Positions 33,681 to 47,164 of a DNA stretch of 64,000 nucleotides are shown here, piece by piece. The stretch lies in the NCBI GenBank assembly GCA_028564925.1, contig CM053034.1, forward strand, positions 93,319,626-93,383,625, read 5' to 3'. The translations under genes and the position numbers were made by a program. Position 1 is the stretch's first letter, and every line of letters begins with the position of its first letter. Below the pieces are notes generated by a model. It was given only the letters and a program-made list of their open reading frames with translations. It made no database searches and was not told the origin of the DNA. Source of the DNA: Lithobates sylvaticus (Eukaryota; Chordata; Amphibia; Anura; Ranidae).

Positions 33681-35573
33681 GGCAGGCTGCATTAGTCAAA
33701 GCTGGCCGCTCAGCTGTCGGCAAATTGCCAGTTCCTATCTCTTCACAGTGACTCAAATGTTGATGATATCCTGCTCGTCAGTCCTGCCTACTTAAGCTGT
33801 CCCGTCCAGATGATCTCTGCCTTCCTCTTGGTCACATCACTAGAGACGCTCTCCTGTGTTCCTGTTAAAGACTTGCTTGACTGACATTCCTTTTGGCTCC
33901 AGATCCTGCTTGCTTGCTTGACGTTTTGGTTTGTCTGACTATCCGTTCCGGTTCCTGAACTCTGGCTATGTTTTGACTACGTTTACTCTGTTTACCTTTT
34001 TTTATTATTATTAAACAAGTGTGATTTAACTGTACTTCTGTCTCAGTCTGATTCATTGTTTCTGACACATACTGGGTGGGTTTCATATGCTGCCATGTAT
34101 TAGCACCAGGAAATCAAAATTACGGTAAGTATTTGATACAATGTCGCTCGCTTGTCCCCCCATCTTTCCTGGCCTGACGGGCTAAATGCTCTGATAAGGG
34201 TCTAGTATGGATCTTGGGGAGATCCCACTCCGTTTTCTTTTTAATTTTGGCATGGGGTTCCCCTTAAAATCCATACCAGATCCGAAGGTCCTGTACGGAT
34301 TGGGGGGGACCCCACGCGCTGTTTTTTTTTTATTTGATACTGCTGGCATTCTTTCGTTTACATTTCAGCTCTCAGTGTTAAGGACACGGCGGCCGGCTTT
34401 CTGGCCTGCTGCTTAACAGCCAACTATTCTTCACACAGAATTAAAATTGGTTAATCATTGTCTGAAAATTTGGAATTCGTTAGAAAATGAATAAACAAAA
34501 CAACTGTTAAAGAATTTCAATATTCATTTTTTGGGAGGGGGGCAGATACCTACTTTTGACAAAGAGAAATATGTTCCAAATATGGTAGATGAGGGGTGAA
34601 GTTCCTCTTGCACTGACTAACAGCTATGTCAGCAAGAGGAGGGAGCTGCTAAGCAGGTGGAGTTCAATAGACGGAGTCAGGCGGCACTGCACTGTGGGAA
34701 CTGTAGTCCAGAGGAATCAAGAACATTTGAACTGCATTTCCCAGACAAAGATTGCCAGGAGGAGGGGAAAGAGCTGCATTTTCTCAGGCTGTAGAGGACA
34801 CAGATTTCTCTTGCTATGAGGAGGACTGGAGAGTGCACATCATTGCCCTGTGTGCACCACCACTGCTGCATATCGGTGGCCTGAGCAGGATCTGAATCGA
34901 TGTGAGCGACCGGTTGGTGAGCTGTAATATTGCTGGGACTGGTGAGCTGCTGCTGTCAGGATTTACTATCGACTGCTAAAGAGACTGAGCCCTTTATGAA
35001 CTGACCATACAGCCATCTAATAGCCTTATTGCTGCCTAAAGGCTTGACTGGGGCTTTTATCATATGCACAACGGTACAACTTAGCCCCAAGGCTAGCCAG
35101 CAGAAAAGTTGGGGCTAAAGAGTTTCCCTTTTACAGATGCTACCTATTGCTTAAGCTAAAAGGTATCCTTCAGGGGACATTGAACCATATCCTAGCCATT
35201 TTTCTAGAGGGCACTCTGGACTAGTTATAATATTATTATTCGCAGTGAAGTTAAATCACTTCACGCCGACCGTATGCATATGTGCGGCCTCAGCATGAAG
35301 GGGTTATACCGGGGTGATGCCTGCTGCTGCAGGCATCTCCCCGGTATCGCTCTTTAGGAATAACAACCGATGGGGCTAAAAGCCTAGTCTAGTCTAGTGG
35401 TACAGAACTCTATTCTAAGTTACCTTGGCATAGTGATTTAATGTCTAGCAGACTGTGTCTAAATCTACCTTCTGTTTGTCCGTTTATGCTCAAACTACCA
35501 ATTATTTCTAAAATGTACCAATACAATGAGTTCTGTTACTACTAACCGATCTTGTGTTTATTTTCGGGTTTAA
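33681..35573. other. No gene recognised
   Basis: Mostly unique-looking sequence. ttttttttttatttgatact lies near 34322, and an inverted dispersed-repeat piece with accaggaaatcaaaattacg lies at about 34106-34125. Open frames at 34207-34416 and 34589-34819 have no domain similarity that I know. Confidence 0.4.
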
Positions 35574-36219
35574 CAGACATCCCAAGTCTCCCGCAAGCCA
35601 CTGGAGTCTCCCGCATTTGGCTGCGGGCTCCCGGACACCCACAAGCTCAGGACGATCTCCTGGCTGGGTCTGTCACTCAGCCACAGACAGACAGAGCAGC
35701 CCGAGCGCTGTCTGTGGCCGAGTGACAGGGGGATGTAAGGCGCTGCAACTTGAGGCAGCCCATACTTCTGTCCCCAGCCTGCAGGTCGGGTCGGTCTGGC
35801 CAATTCAGCAGGGAAGGGATGGAGGTGGGTGGGCGGAGGTAGAGAGAATACTTTGCGCCGCCCGTGATCTGCAGGCTGTAGCAATTAAAAGGAAAAGAAA
35901 AACTTTCCCGTTAGGCGGACTCTTTCTTAACTTTCGGGTGCCGCTGCGCAGTGATCTCCTGTGCGACAAGTACACGACAGTCCTGGTCTCTTCTATAATA
36001 AATCCGCCGGACAGACTGTCATGTACTCATCGCACAGAAGATTATTGTGCAGCCTCACCTGAAAGTAAAGAAAGAGTCCGCTTGACTGGGGAAAGTTTTT
36101 ATTTTTCTAATTGCTACAGCCTGCAGATCACGGGCGCCCAGTCTTCTCTCTGTCTCCGCCCACCCTCTTCCTTCTAGGGAATTCTCTGACTGGGGTGGCT
36201 CACCAGCCCCAATTGCAGC

Positions 36220-36790
36220 CAGACCCCAGACTCCAGGACCTGCAGCCAGACCCCAGGACCAGCAGCTTAGCTCCAGCAGCTAAACCCTTGGCCCCAGGAC
36301 CAGCAGCACAGCTCCAGACCCTTGGCCACCGCAGCGGGACCCCTGGCCCCAGCAGCCAGACCCCAGGACCTGGCCCCAGCAGCCAGACCCCAGGACCTGG
36401 CCCCAGCAGCCAGACCCTTGGCCCCAGCAGCCGGACCCTTGGCCCCAGCAACCAGGCCCCAGCCCCAGAAGCAAGGGCCCAGCAGCTAGACCTCTGGCCC
36501 CAGCAGCCAGACCCCAGGACCAGCAGCCCATCTCCAGCAGCCAGACCCTTGACCCCAGCAGCCAGACCCTTGGCCCCAGCAGCCGGATCTGTGGCCCCAG
36601 CAGCCAGACCCCTGGCCCCAGCATCCAGATCCCAGGACCAGCAGCCCAGGTCCAGCAGCCAGACCCCAGGACCAGCAGCCCAGCTCCAGCAGCCAGATCC
36701 TTGGCCCCAGCAGCCAGACCCTAGGAGCCAGACCCCAGGCTCCAGTAGCCAGACCCTAGGACCAACAGCCCAGCCCCAGCAGCTGTGTGA
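36220..36790. repeat. CCCCAGCAGCCAGACCC minisatellite
   Basis: About 30 units of 15-24 bases built on cagcagccagacccttggcc and variants. It encodes SSQTPGPGP-like plus-strand and WLLGPGVW-like minus-strand runs, which are not genes. Confidence 0.9.
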
Positions 36791-36792
36791 TC

Positions 36793-36905
36793 ATGCTGCA
36801 TTTCATGGGCACTGGTAAGGCTGCATTTCATGGGCACTGGTAAGGCTCCATTCAATAGGCACTGGTAAGGCTGCATTTAATTGGCACTGGTAAGGCTGAA
36901 TTTTA
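36793..36905. repeat. 25-bp tandem repeat, four units
   Basis: Units of ctgcatttcatgggcactgg plus taagg, the last two with changes (cattcaatag, atttaattgg). Confidence 0.9.
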
Positions 36906-36995
36906 TTGGGGGGGGGGGCGCCAGTGCGAAGCGTCACCTCCCTGAAATGAGTTTGGACCCTCCCTGAAATTAGTTTTTACAAATTGGGATGTCTG

Positions 36996-38180
36996 GGTTA
37001 ATTCCCAGCCAAGTTAAAGGTATCTTGTGTTCTTAAAAGTGTTTGTAGTAACTTTCATTTAAACAGGTGTGTCAGAGGGGCTAAGGGTGTTCTTGGAGTT
37101 GGGGGGCAGAACAGAGAACCCAAATTACCAAGCAGCTCAGGAGTACCACTACACATTGAAGTTTTCTGCACTTGTGGGACCACTGTATGGGAAGTCATGA
37201 GGAGGGAAGTGTTCTGCACTGTACTGAGGAGTACCTGTGACTTTCAGAATTGTGCTGGAGTGACATAATGCAGGAACGCATTTTGCATCCCTCTTGGAAT
37301 GGGCATTGCTTTATTCTGTGTGTTAGGCCTTAGGCCAGGAATGTGATAAAGTGGGCTTTCGGCCAAGAAGCATGACACAATATGGTGGTGTATCTGCAAA
37401 CAACAAGTAGGTGACTGCCCCATCCAAGAAGAAGCTGGGGAGGCCCAGAGTCAGCATGGCGGAACTGCCAATCAATGAAAGGTAACTTTACAAATGTGTT
37501 AAGCCTAGTTTACATTTGTGGTTGGGGAATGGTAAAATAGGCAATTTATCTATCACTTTTTCAGGCAGACCTAATTGGAAGGTCCATGCATTCCATTGGA
37601 CAGACAGAAGTAAATGAACTTGTGTCTGTTTACACCCTCCTACCTCCCGGTCTGATCTGGTCTGCTTTAGAAAAAAGGGGATCAGTCCTCCTACCTTTAG
37701 GCGGATCAGAAGGTCTGTTTACTCCCCGTTGCCCATAGAGCAGGGTGGCCTCTGTCCATGTCCACTGTGCAAAAAACTGAGCAGACATGGATGTGTCATC
37801 CATCCGCTTTGCACTGATCAGTAGGAGATCTGTGTGCTGACCCTATGCTGATCAAAATGGAACCCACACCATGTGAAAGGGGCATTAGTATCCAGGCAGT
37901 GCTAAGTCACATACTTTGCAAACTGTTACATTATTATACTGCTGCTGAGCCTTCTAGAGTCCACCTTCATTTTATGTATGTTTAATCTCATTCCACAGTT
38001 TCAGCTGCTTTTACCCCAGGTGACCAATTGCACATATCTAAATATCCTGATACTGGTGAGTTGCTGCCCCCCAGTGTCACATGAAGTAATTGCTTTTCCA
38101 GGTTCTAACTTTCCAGGTATCAGTTTCTGAATTATCAATGTGTACTCAATTATTCAGATATAAGATGTTTATTGTGTGCT
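36996..38180. other. No gene; one dispersed MITE-like piece
   Basis: 37500-37890 (ttaagcctagtttacatttg ... ccatgtgaaaggggcatta) looks like a MITE built from ggatcagaaggtctg-type motifs; a diverged relative lies at 61305-61572. Nothing coding is recognised. Confidence 0.4.
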
Positions 38181-38181
38181 G

Positions 38182-38216
<35 letters not shown>
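38181..38216. repeat. (AT)n microsatellite
   Basis: About 36 bases of alternating AT. Confidence 0.9.
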
Positions 38217-38219
<3 letters not shown>

Positions 38220-39656
38220 TACTGTATATGCTGTTGGATTGTCCAGAACCGAGAGCTAGTAAGATAACAAGATTTAACAAATACATTATTTATGTATATC
38301 TATCTATATTTATATATATTATTATTTATGTATATCTACACATAACTTTTCAAATCTTTTAGTTTGGTGCTTCCAGAAGCACAATGATTGTATTGTTGTG
38401 TTAATAAATAAAGCCCCCTTTAGTTATTATTTTATTTATTACTTATACTTTATATTGGAAAATGTGCAATAGGGGTGCTCCGTAACTTGTATAAGTGATA
38501 TATACTACATAAATACCAATTGTGAATATATAAATGATTCTAAAATAACAATATATCCAATAACCCTATCTGGTAGGGATTGGATAATTTTTACAGTGAT
38601 GGTACATACACAATGTAATTATAAGTGATCAATCACAATAACCATAAATTCATGTGCAAAGAAATATGAAAGATATAAATCATAATATGCCAAAAAACTT
38701 GATAAGTCCCATTTTAAAGGTCATAACGTGAAATATGCAAAGTCCATTTGGGTAAGTGAACCCCTCCAGATAATACTTGTGACAAGCACTCCTGAGTATG
38801 TGACTTCCACAGATGCTATACAATCTTCTCAAAATAATAGATAACCCTTCACCATAGGAATCCGCATTCAAGCACCCAATAGTGGTATATAAGCTGGCTG
38901 CTTACCAGATTGAATTGACTACCTTATTTAAAAAGTAAGTCAGTTGCGCTTTTACAGGTATGTGCCTGTTCACATGTAGAATGACATGGGGTTGTAACAG
39001 GTGTCACTTCCTCCTTGGTGGCTCAGGCAGGATACATAGAAGGAGCAAACACAGCCACATAGCATAATACTGTTTTTATTTAAAAGATTATTAAAAGAAC
39101 ATAGCCAAATGGCTACTTACATGACACAGTGCCCGACCAGACACTGGGACTGCTCGCATTAAAATTAGGTGTTCAGGTGGAGAAATCTCGTGTTGGGCTC
39201 TATGGACGCGGCGTGCGTTCCAGTACACGCAGCCGACAACCAGGAGACCGGAAGAGTGATGAAAAGGACGTGACCAGGTACCGCCTCCTACTTTATATAG
39301 TGCCATCAATTTACATATTTATTATACATTCACATTAGTTCCTGCCCTCAAGAAGCTTACAATCTAAAATCTCTAACTCATACACATTTCAATAATCGAT
39401 CATTAGATCTATGATTCTTCCATGATGAGTGGTAGACAGGTCAAATGTTTGTTTTGGACTTAGTAGAAAATTGGGGAGATTTCCTTTCACTTCCTGTCCC
39501 AGACAGACAACAATAAATTACAGTCAGGGAAGCAGCAAACCAAACATATCTCTGTTTGATTGGCTGCTTTGGAGGACAGTAGAGGAATCAGCAGTCTAAT
39601 AGACCCCTGATCTTTCCTTAAGGAGTATCTGTCACTGCCCAAATTATCATAAAGGG
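38217..39656. other. No gene recognised; SINE-like piece
   Basis: Very A+T-rich to 39000. At 39293-39368, tttatatagtgccatcaatt and gttcctgccctcaagaagct, ttacaatctaaa resemble the repeat at 63121-63252 (tttttatagcgccaacag ... gagcttacaatcaa). Confidence 0.45.
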
Positions 39657-39673
39657 TGTTGTTCACACTTTGT

Positions 39674-40312
39674 TTTTGTTTTCTCAATAAAAATTTTATT
39701 GAAATACAGTGAAGCATAACAGTAACATATAAAGTCATAATGATACATTGCTCATTGAATTTACATGAAATTTTGTGCGAGCTTAACTCGTAATGCTCTA
39801 CTAACAATCTAAAACCTTTATGCATTAACACTCAGTGAATTAAGAACAATACCTTGTTGGCTTCCCAGTCATGACCGGGTGCCCCGCACAAGCATATTCA
39901 TCTATAAAATGCAGAAAACAAAAAAGATACAATTAAATTGTAGTGTTAATCATGGTAACTTCACAATTTATCAAGGTAAGTGTGGGACCAAAGATAGTCC
40001 AAATAGCATAGAAAGGAAAGAGGATGAAAAGAGGATAGACATCTTGCGATTGCTGGGACTACACCTGTAGCTCAGGTATCTGTGAGCATCTTATATTCGT
40101 CAGTATATCTGTAAACCACCCATATTCTCCATAACGAGTTACATTTTTCTATGTTTTCGTGAGCTGTAGCTTGTATTTCCTCCATACCATACATCTCCTG
40201 TATGTTGAAGAGCCATTCTTTAATAGAGGGAGTTTTGGTGGATTTCCAATGCCTGGGTATTATGGCTTTGGCAGGAGTTAGTAAAAATCTTGTTAGGGAA
40301 CTCTTATATTTT
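39674..40312 (-). mobile_element. 5'-truncated L1-type LINE with 17-bp target duplication
   Basis: The duplication tgttgttcacactttgt is perfect at 39657-39673 and 40313-40329. The insert is the 3' end of an L1-like LINE on the minus strand: the C-terminus of ORF2 (from 40312), a 3' untranslated region and a tail with AATAAAATTTTTATTGAG-like sequence at about 39685-39702. The pattern of a 5'-truncated 640-base insert with a long perfect duplication is standard target-primed reverse transcription. Confidence 0.9.
40072..40312 (-). pseudogene. L1 ORF2 C-terminal fragment
   Basis: The minus frame reads KYKSSLTRFLLTPAKAIIPR, HWKSTKTPSIKEWLFNIQEM and YGMEEIQATAHENIEKCNSL, ending in WRIWVVYRYTDEYK and a stop near 40072. 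This is the known L1 ORF2 C-terminus pattern (LLxAKxxIPRxWKS...SxxEWL). Only the last 80 or so residues are present, without endonuclease or reverse transcriptase. Confidence 0.85.
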
Positions 40313-40329
40313 TGTTGTTCACACTTTGT

Positions 40330-42224
40330 GATAGCAATAAAATTGAAACAAAAATTTAACCCATTCCCCCTCCCCCCATGCTCATGTGCAAATACAAACC
40401 TGCACATAGGTCCTGCACACATATGTGAAAAGTGATTGCACCACACTTGTCTAATATCACAGCGAATGTCAGAGTGAGAGCAACAATTCGAACACCAGAG
40501 CTTACATTTAAATCTAAATTAGTAACCTGTAAAGGCCTTTAAAGCGTTGTCTATGGATCATTTTAAGTGCTATAGTTTGTCGCTATTTCACAGGTGTGTG
40601 TAGTTTTAAATCTTGACATGTTTGGTATCTATTTACTCGATGCAACATCATATTTTATACTATACCAAAAAATTTAGTATTATATTTATTTTGTGTGCAC
40701 CAAAATAAATTTTAGTGTATTTTTTCTTTAAAATTTGCATGTAAGAAAAGGCTGCTCAAATATCGTGTGACATAAAAAATTGGAACAACCATTGTTTTAT
40801 TCTCCAGGGCTTCTGTTTCAGAAAATATATAATGTTTGGGGGTTCTAAGTATTTTTCTAGAAAAAACAAAAATGCTGATTTTAACATGTGTGAGAATGTC
40901 AAAATTGTTCTGGACAACAAGTGGTTAAAAAAAGTTTTCGTTTTATTACCTATTGCTGTTACCAATATGGATTAAGGTGGCAATTGATTATGTTTTCATT
41001 TTATAAGCTGTGCAGAAAAAATTTAATGGTGAAGCAGTTGAGATAGAACTTGTCTCAGACACTTAATTTCCCTCGTTATCTATCCTGCAGCCATTCTGAG
41101 GCGTGAGGATGGTCTTTGTTTCTTGTATGCATGTTGGTTACTAATATTTGGAGGATTTTGTTTGCTGCCGCCATGCATGCGCATACTGCTTAATATATGC
41201 ACTTTATTTTAATAACATCTCTAGTATGTACAGTGCTGTGAAAAAAGTAATTGCTGTGAGTGAAATTCTCCTTAGACCACACTCTGGATCAAGTTAAGAA
41301 GTTTTTTTTATTTGACTCATACAAGGAGACAAGTTACAACAAAAGGACAGATATTTGCCTATTGGTTCTGACTGCCTGTCACCCATGCGATAGGGCTGCA
41401 TAGACAAACAGTCAGCCTGATAGATGCAGCATACATCGAGTTTAGCCTTATGACTTGTCTGGCTAACAATTGTAAAACTTGCATTTATATACCTTTTACA
41501 AGCCTTATCTTAACCAAATTCAAGGGTAACAGATTAATGACTTTGGGAGAATTAACTTTTAATAACCCCACCAAATGTGTTATGTCTTATTGTTTATCCA
41601 AACATACCTCTCTAGGTTGGGCGATGACAGAGAGTGGAGGGGATGTGGCTACATGTTTCATTGCAGTCAGTAGTGCCCCTTTATCAAACCACAGGAAGGA
41701 AATTGGCCAAGGGACAAGTCTTTATATACTGTGAAGAGTGGGAGGGGGCAGGAGTAGGAGGCCAGTACTAATAACTATTGTTGAACCAAACTAGTGCTAG
41801 ACATTGCATGTGAAGGAAAGAGCAAGGGGATACATAAGGCTAACGTTAATTGACACTAGAGCGACCAATACTGTCCATACTCAAAAAAATGAGAAATAAA
41901 ATGTGAATAAAGAATGAAAAGTAAACAACATATTCTAATGATGATTAGATACTAAATAGGTCAGTTTTATGATTGGACTTGGGCTGTTGATGCTTATGTT
42001 CCAGCCTGGAGCCTGACAGCTGTACTTTCATCAAGAACTCTGCTTCAATTATCCACATGCCTGCAGAGCTCTGCAGCCTCATGGTGATTCCATAAAGGTC
42101 TATATGGGTTTATGACAAGCCTTGATCCACTTTTATCTAGTGAGTGTATTTTTATTGTTTTTTTATACTTTTTTAAAATGAATCACTACACCTAGATGGA
42201 GGTGCCCGCGTGTGTTTGTTTTCT
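40330..42224. other. Repeat fragments, no gene
   Basis: 40380-40928 resembles family B (gtttcagaaaatatataatg, ttttctagaaaaaac) and closes with CAAGTGGTTAA at 40928. tacagtgctgtgaaaaaagt at 41229 is a Tc1 terminal-repeat start without the rest of its element nearby. catgtttcattgcagtcagt and gtgcccctttatca (41654-41687) are dispersed-repeat motifs. Confidence 0.5.
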
Positions 42225-43505
<1,281 letters not shown>

Positions 43506-43507
43506 TA

Positions 43508-44020
43508 AGTGCAATGTTTATCTGTACTGTGTACACAACTCACATCTTATTCATTGTCTTGACTTATTGATGCTAAATATATGATTTGTTATGGTATTGG
43601 TCAGTTCAGACCATGTTATAATCATTTTATACTGGGTATCTAATGAGGATGAAGAAATGGGAGCTGCCTATGCTGACTTGGTTTATAAAGGTTCTGAGCC
43701 TGTCATTCTGATCCTTGCTTTACTCCTTATCAGTCTCTGACCAGGAACAAGGATTCAAGATGTAGTTGAGTTTTAAAGGATGCATGTTTGATCCTGATCA
43801 GTGGCTTAATGTGTAGTAAAGCTTCTGTCAGTGTGACAACTGTAGATCTTCTACCTGTAAAATGTCTGTAAAGGGGAAACTATTAAATGAATTAGATATT
43901 TAAAAACCTGTATGGGCAAAAAAAAAGCAGTTTATTTCTGCAGTATATGCACTTTTCCCTGTTTTATCTGTTTAAAATACTACAGTGCAGAGAAATATCC
44001 TGGTGATGCTGTCAAATCTG
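43508..44020. other. Intronic sequence, nothing recognised
   Basis: Follows the recreated GTAAGT donor. I searched it by eye for the next CKAP5 residues (TTGEVVSGVV) and did not find them. Confidence 0.4.
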
Positions 44021-44356
44021 TTAAAGTGTTACTAAACCCACAACAGTAAAATCAGTCTATATAAGCAGTAAAGCACGCTTGTTATAGCCGGGGGGGGGGG
44101 GGGGCGGGCCGAGTCTGGCATTCGTGTCTGTGGATGCAAATGCTGGACTCGATAGCTCGCCCCCAAGGTAACTCCCTCGGGAGAGCGCTTCTCCTAGGGG
44201 GTTATCTGATGTGGGGTGGAGCCGCGAGAGCCGCCGGGGGACCCCGAAAGACGAGGTTCAGGGCCACTCTGTGCAAAACGAGCTGCACAATGGAGGTAAG
44301 TACAATATGTTTGTTACTTAAAAAAAAGAAAAAATTATCCTTTACAATCACTTTAA
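44021..44356 (+). mobile_element. Family C TTAA element
   Basis: TTAAAGTGTTACTAAACCCA at the left and TTTACAATCACTTTAA at the right, TTAA on both ends. A G run lies at 44091-44104. The block ccactctgtgcaaaacgagc, tggaggtaagtac is shared, inverted, with 28945-28975. Confidence 0.8.
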
Positions 44357-44501
44357 GCAAATTGTTCTCATTTAAGGAAATATTTCTGTGGATATATATT
44401 AGAATTGGGATGTGATATTGAGATTATCACTTGAGTATTAATTTCTGATCAAAGTTTAACAATTTTATTACTAATATAGATATATTGTAACTGGTTTAGA
44501 C

Positions 44502-44683
44502 CAGTGGTGATCAACCCTGTCCTCAGGGCCCACTAACAGGCCAGGTTTACAAGATAACTGAAATACATCACAGGTGTATAATTTGCTGCTCAGTGATTGC
44601 AGTATTCTAGTCTACATCTCCCCAAGGTAATACATAAAACCTGGCCTGTTAGTGGGCCCTGAGGACAGGGTTGATGACCACTG
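44502..44683. mobile_element. Palindromic hAT MITE, perfect 8-bp target duplication
   Basis: GTTTAGAC at 44494-44501 and 44684-44691. The arms cagtggtgatcaaccctgtc, ctcagggcccactaacaggc and their complements are near perfect; the loop is about 85 bases. Confidence 0.9.
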
Positions 44684-44691
44684 GTTTAGAC

Positions 44692-45199
44692 AACCTTTGG
44701 TTGGAAATTAAATCCAAAGGTCTGATAATAACTTGATGTGCGGTTCATGATGTGACTGTGAGAGTAATAATAAATAAAATTTAAATATAACAGACCCATC
44801 ACATCAAGTCCACACACCATGTTAGGATAGATCCCACCTGCAGCCAGTTGTATAGTTTTTGATCTGGCTGAGAGCTTTCTGTTCTGTCATATACAGATTA
44901 TTGGTCCCTTTGTTTTATTTATTTTTGAAATCCAAAGAAGAATGTGGGGATTGTGAAATGATGTGCCCCTTTTCCTTGTAAGTGCAGTTGGATTAGCAGA
45001 AGAATACTTTGGATTTATGGACATCTCTGCATGACCGCAGGGTATTGTTATCATTTATTATGTTATGACATCAGGAAAATAATGTCAGATGGAAACTAAG
45101 GACTTGTGTTATCTTGCTAAAACTAACAACAGCGCAAGCAGTGAGAAATTGTAATATTGTCAGGAAGAGGTTGTTTTTTGAAACATAAAACTGGAGTTC
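44692..45199. other. No gene recognised
   Basis: A+T-rich intronic-looking sequence. The residues expected from the missing CKAP5 exons are not seen. Confidence 0.4.
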
Positions 45200-45366
45200 C
45201 AACACAAGCAGCATGTGTATTTGATCCTGGTTTTATACTGAGGATGGCAATACCCATACTGATTATACAGTTTATCACCCAGAAGGATACTCTGTATTCG
45301 GAGTCATTGGATCCTTCTTCCCCAGCTCAAGAAGCAGAGCTCCACGCTTTAGCAAGCCTGTAAGCT
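45200..45366 (+). pseudogene. Endogenous retrovirus RNase H fossil, fragment
   Basis: A short stretch resembles the RNase H part of a retroviral pol: the run SESLDPSSPAQEAELHALAS fits the conserved 'ESL...SAQxAELxAL' pattern. It is a broken, isolated piece of about 160 bases, with no LTRs, gag or env seen nearby. It is probably old. The exact retroviral genus is not decidable from so little. Confidence 0.5.
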
Positions 45367-45382
45367 ATAAAAAAAGAGTATA

Positions 45383-46964
45383 CAGTACCTCACAAAAGTG
45401 AGTACACCCCTCACATTTTTGTAAAAATGTTATCATATCTTTACATGTGACAACACTGAAGATATGACACTTTGCTACAATGTAAAGTAGTGAGTGTACA
45501 GCTTGTATAACAGTGTAAATTTGCTGTCCCCTCAAAATAACTCAACACACAGCCATTAATGTCTAAGCTGCTGGCAACAAAAGTGAGTACGCCCCTAAGT
45601 GAAAATGTCCAAATTGGGCCCAAAGTGTCAGTATTTTGTGTGGCCACCATTATTTTCCAGCACTGCCTTAACCCTCTTGGGCATGGAGTTCACCAGAGCT
45701 TCACAGGTTGCCACTAGAGTCCTCTTCCACACCTCCATGACGACATCAGGGAGCTGGTGGATGTTAGAGAACTTGCTCTCCTCCACCTTCCATTTGAGGA
45801 TGACCCACAGATGCTCAAAAGGGTTTAGGTCTGGAGATATGCTTAGCCAGTCCATCGCCTTTACCCTCAGCTTCTTTAGCAAGGCAGTGGTCATCTTGGA
45901 GGTGTGTTTGGGGTTGTTATCATGTTGCAATACTGCCCTGAAGCCCAGTCTCTGAAGGGAGGGGATCATACTCTGCTTCAGTAGGTCACAGTACATGTTG
46001 GCATTCATGGTTCCCTCAATGAACTGTAGCTCACCAGTGCTGGCAGCACTCATGCAGCCCCAGACCATGACACTCCCACCACCATGCTTGACTGTTGGCA
46101 CACTTGTCTTTGTACCCCCTCAGCTGGTTGCTACCACACACGCTTGACACCATCTGAACCAAATAAGTTTATCTTGGTCTCTTTAGACCACAGGACATGG
46201 TTCCAGTAATCCATGTTCTTAGTCTGCTTGTCTTCAGCAAACTGTTTGCAGGCTTTCTTGTGCATCATCTTTAGAAGAGGCTTCCTTCTGGGCCGACAGC
46301 CATGCAGACCAATTTGATGAAGTGTGTGGCGTATGGTCTGAGCACTGACAGGCTGACCCCCCCCCCCCCCAAACCCTTCAACCTCTGCAGCAATGCTGGC
46401 AGCACTCATACGTCTATTTCCCAAAGACAACTTCTGGATATGACGCTAAGCACGTGCACTCAACTTCTTTGGTCGACCATTGTGAGGCCTGTTCTGAGTG
46501 GAACCTGTCCTGTTAAACCGCTGTATGGTCTTGGCCACCGTGCTGCAGCTCAGTTTCAGGGTCTTGGCAATTTTTTTCAGATCATCACAGAGTTCTTTGC
46601 CATGAGGTGCCATGTTGAACTTCCAGTGACCAGTATGAGAGAGTGAGAGCAATAACACAAAATTGAACACAACTGCTCCCCATTCACACCTGAGACCTTG
46701 TAACACTAACGAGTCACATGACAGCGGGGAGGGAAAATGGCTAATTTTCACTTAGGGTTGTACCCACTGTTGCCAGCGGTTTAGACATTAATGGCTGTGT
46801 GTTGAGTTATTTTGAGGGGACAGCAAATTTACACTGTTATACAAGCTGTACACTTACTACTTTACAATGTAGAAAATTGTGATTGCTTCAGTGTTGTTAC
46901 ATGAAAAGATATAATAAAATATTTACAAAGATGTGAGGGGTGTACTCACTTTTGTGAGATACTG
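45383..46964 (-). mobile_element. Tc1-like DNA transposon, both ends present, dead
   Basis: TA flanks at 45381-45382 and 46965-46966. The tips CAGTACCTCACAAAAGTGAG and CTCACTTTTGTGAGATACTG are inverted repeats of over 150 bases, with the inner copy of the aaaagtgagtacrcccctaa motif (45580-45600). Same family as 7718-9653. It sits in the presumed intron of the CKAP5-like pseudogene. Confidence 0.9.
45628..46613 (-). pseudogene. Tc1 transposase, broken
   Basis: From ATG at 46613: MAPHGKELCDDLKK, then IAKTLKLSCSTVAKTIQRFN (a stretch of about 15 residues is deleted between them), GRPKKLSARA; then [17 protein letters not shown] (46430 on), [20 protein letters not shown], and the first catalytic site reading [11 protein letters not shown] where LWSDETK is expected, so the Asp is Lys. 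The last frame (46101-45628) holds [28 protein letters not shown] with the second Asp, SPDLNPFEHLW with the Glu, and ends ENNGGHTKY. The frame is broken at two or more places. Dead by frame and by catalytic residue. Confidence 0.9.
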
Positions 46965-47164
46965 TATTTGCATCCTCCTCTCCACCATGGTTTTCCATTG
47001 GAAATAAAAGAAAGGAAGGGGACCAGTAGCATAAAACAGAAGCCAAATGCCTGCTTACATGTAAAAATGCTTGTTCTGGTGACAACTAAATATAATTTCC
47101 TTCAGTTTGAAGATTTTTTTTTTCCTCTGACCCATGGATTCTTTACCTTCCTTTTCATTTTCAG

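Larger units (their letters stand above)
35574..36995. mobile_element. Non-autonomous element with CAGACATCCCAA inverted ends
   Basis: cagacatcccaag at the left and attgggatgtctg at the right are inverted tips; the flanks gggtttaa and ggttaatt are only similar, so the target duplication is uncertain. Inside are an inverted repeat (35824-35909 against 36088-36174, centred on gatctgcaggctgtagcaat and its complement), a minisatellite (36220-36790) and a 25-bp repeat (36793-36905). CAG...CTG tips suggest hAT, but this is inference. Confidence 0.6.

Noticed and set aside
35554-36177. 207-codon plus-strand frame
   Set aside because: Starts outside and runs across an inverted-repeat element including both arms of a foldback; no domain.
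36111-36818. 235-codon Pro/Gln/Ser-rich frame resembling a low-complexity protein
   Set aside because: Pure minisatellite translation, equally open on the other strand.
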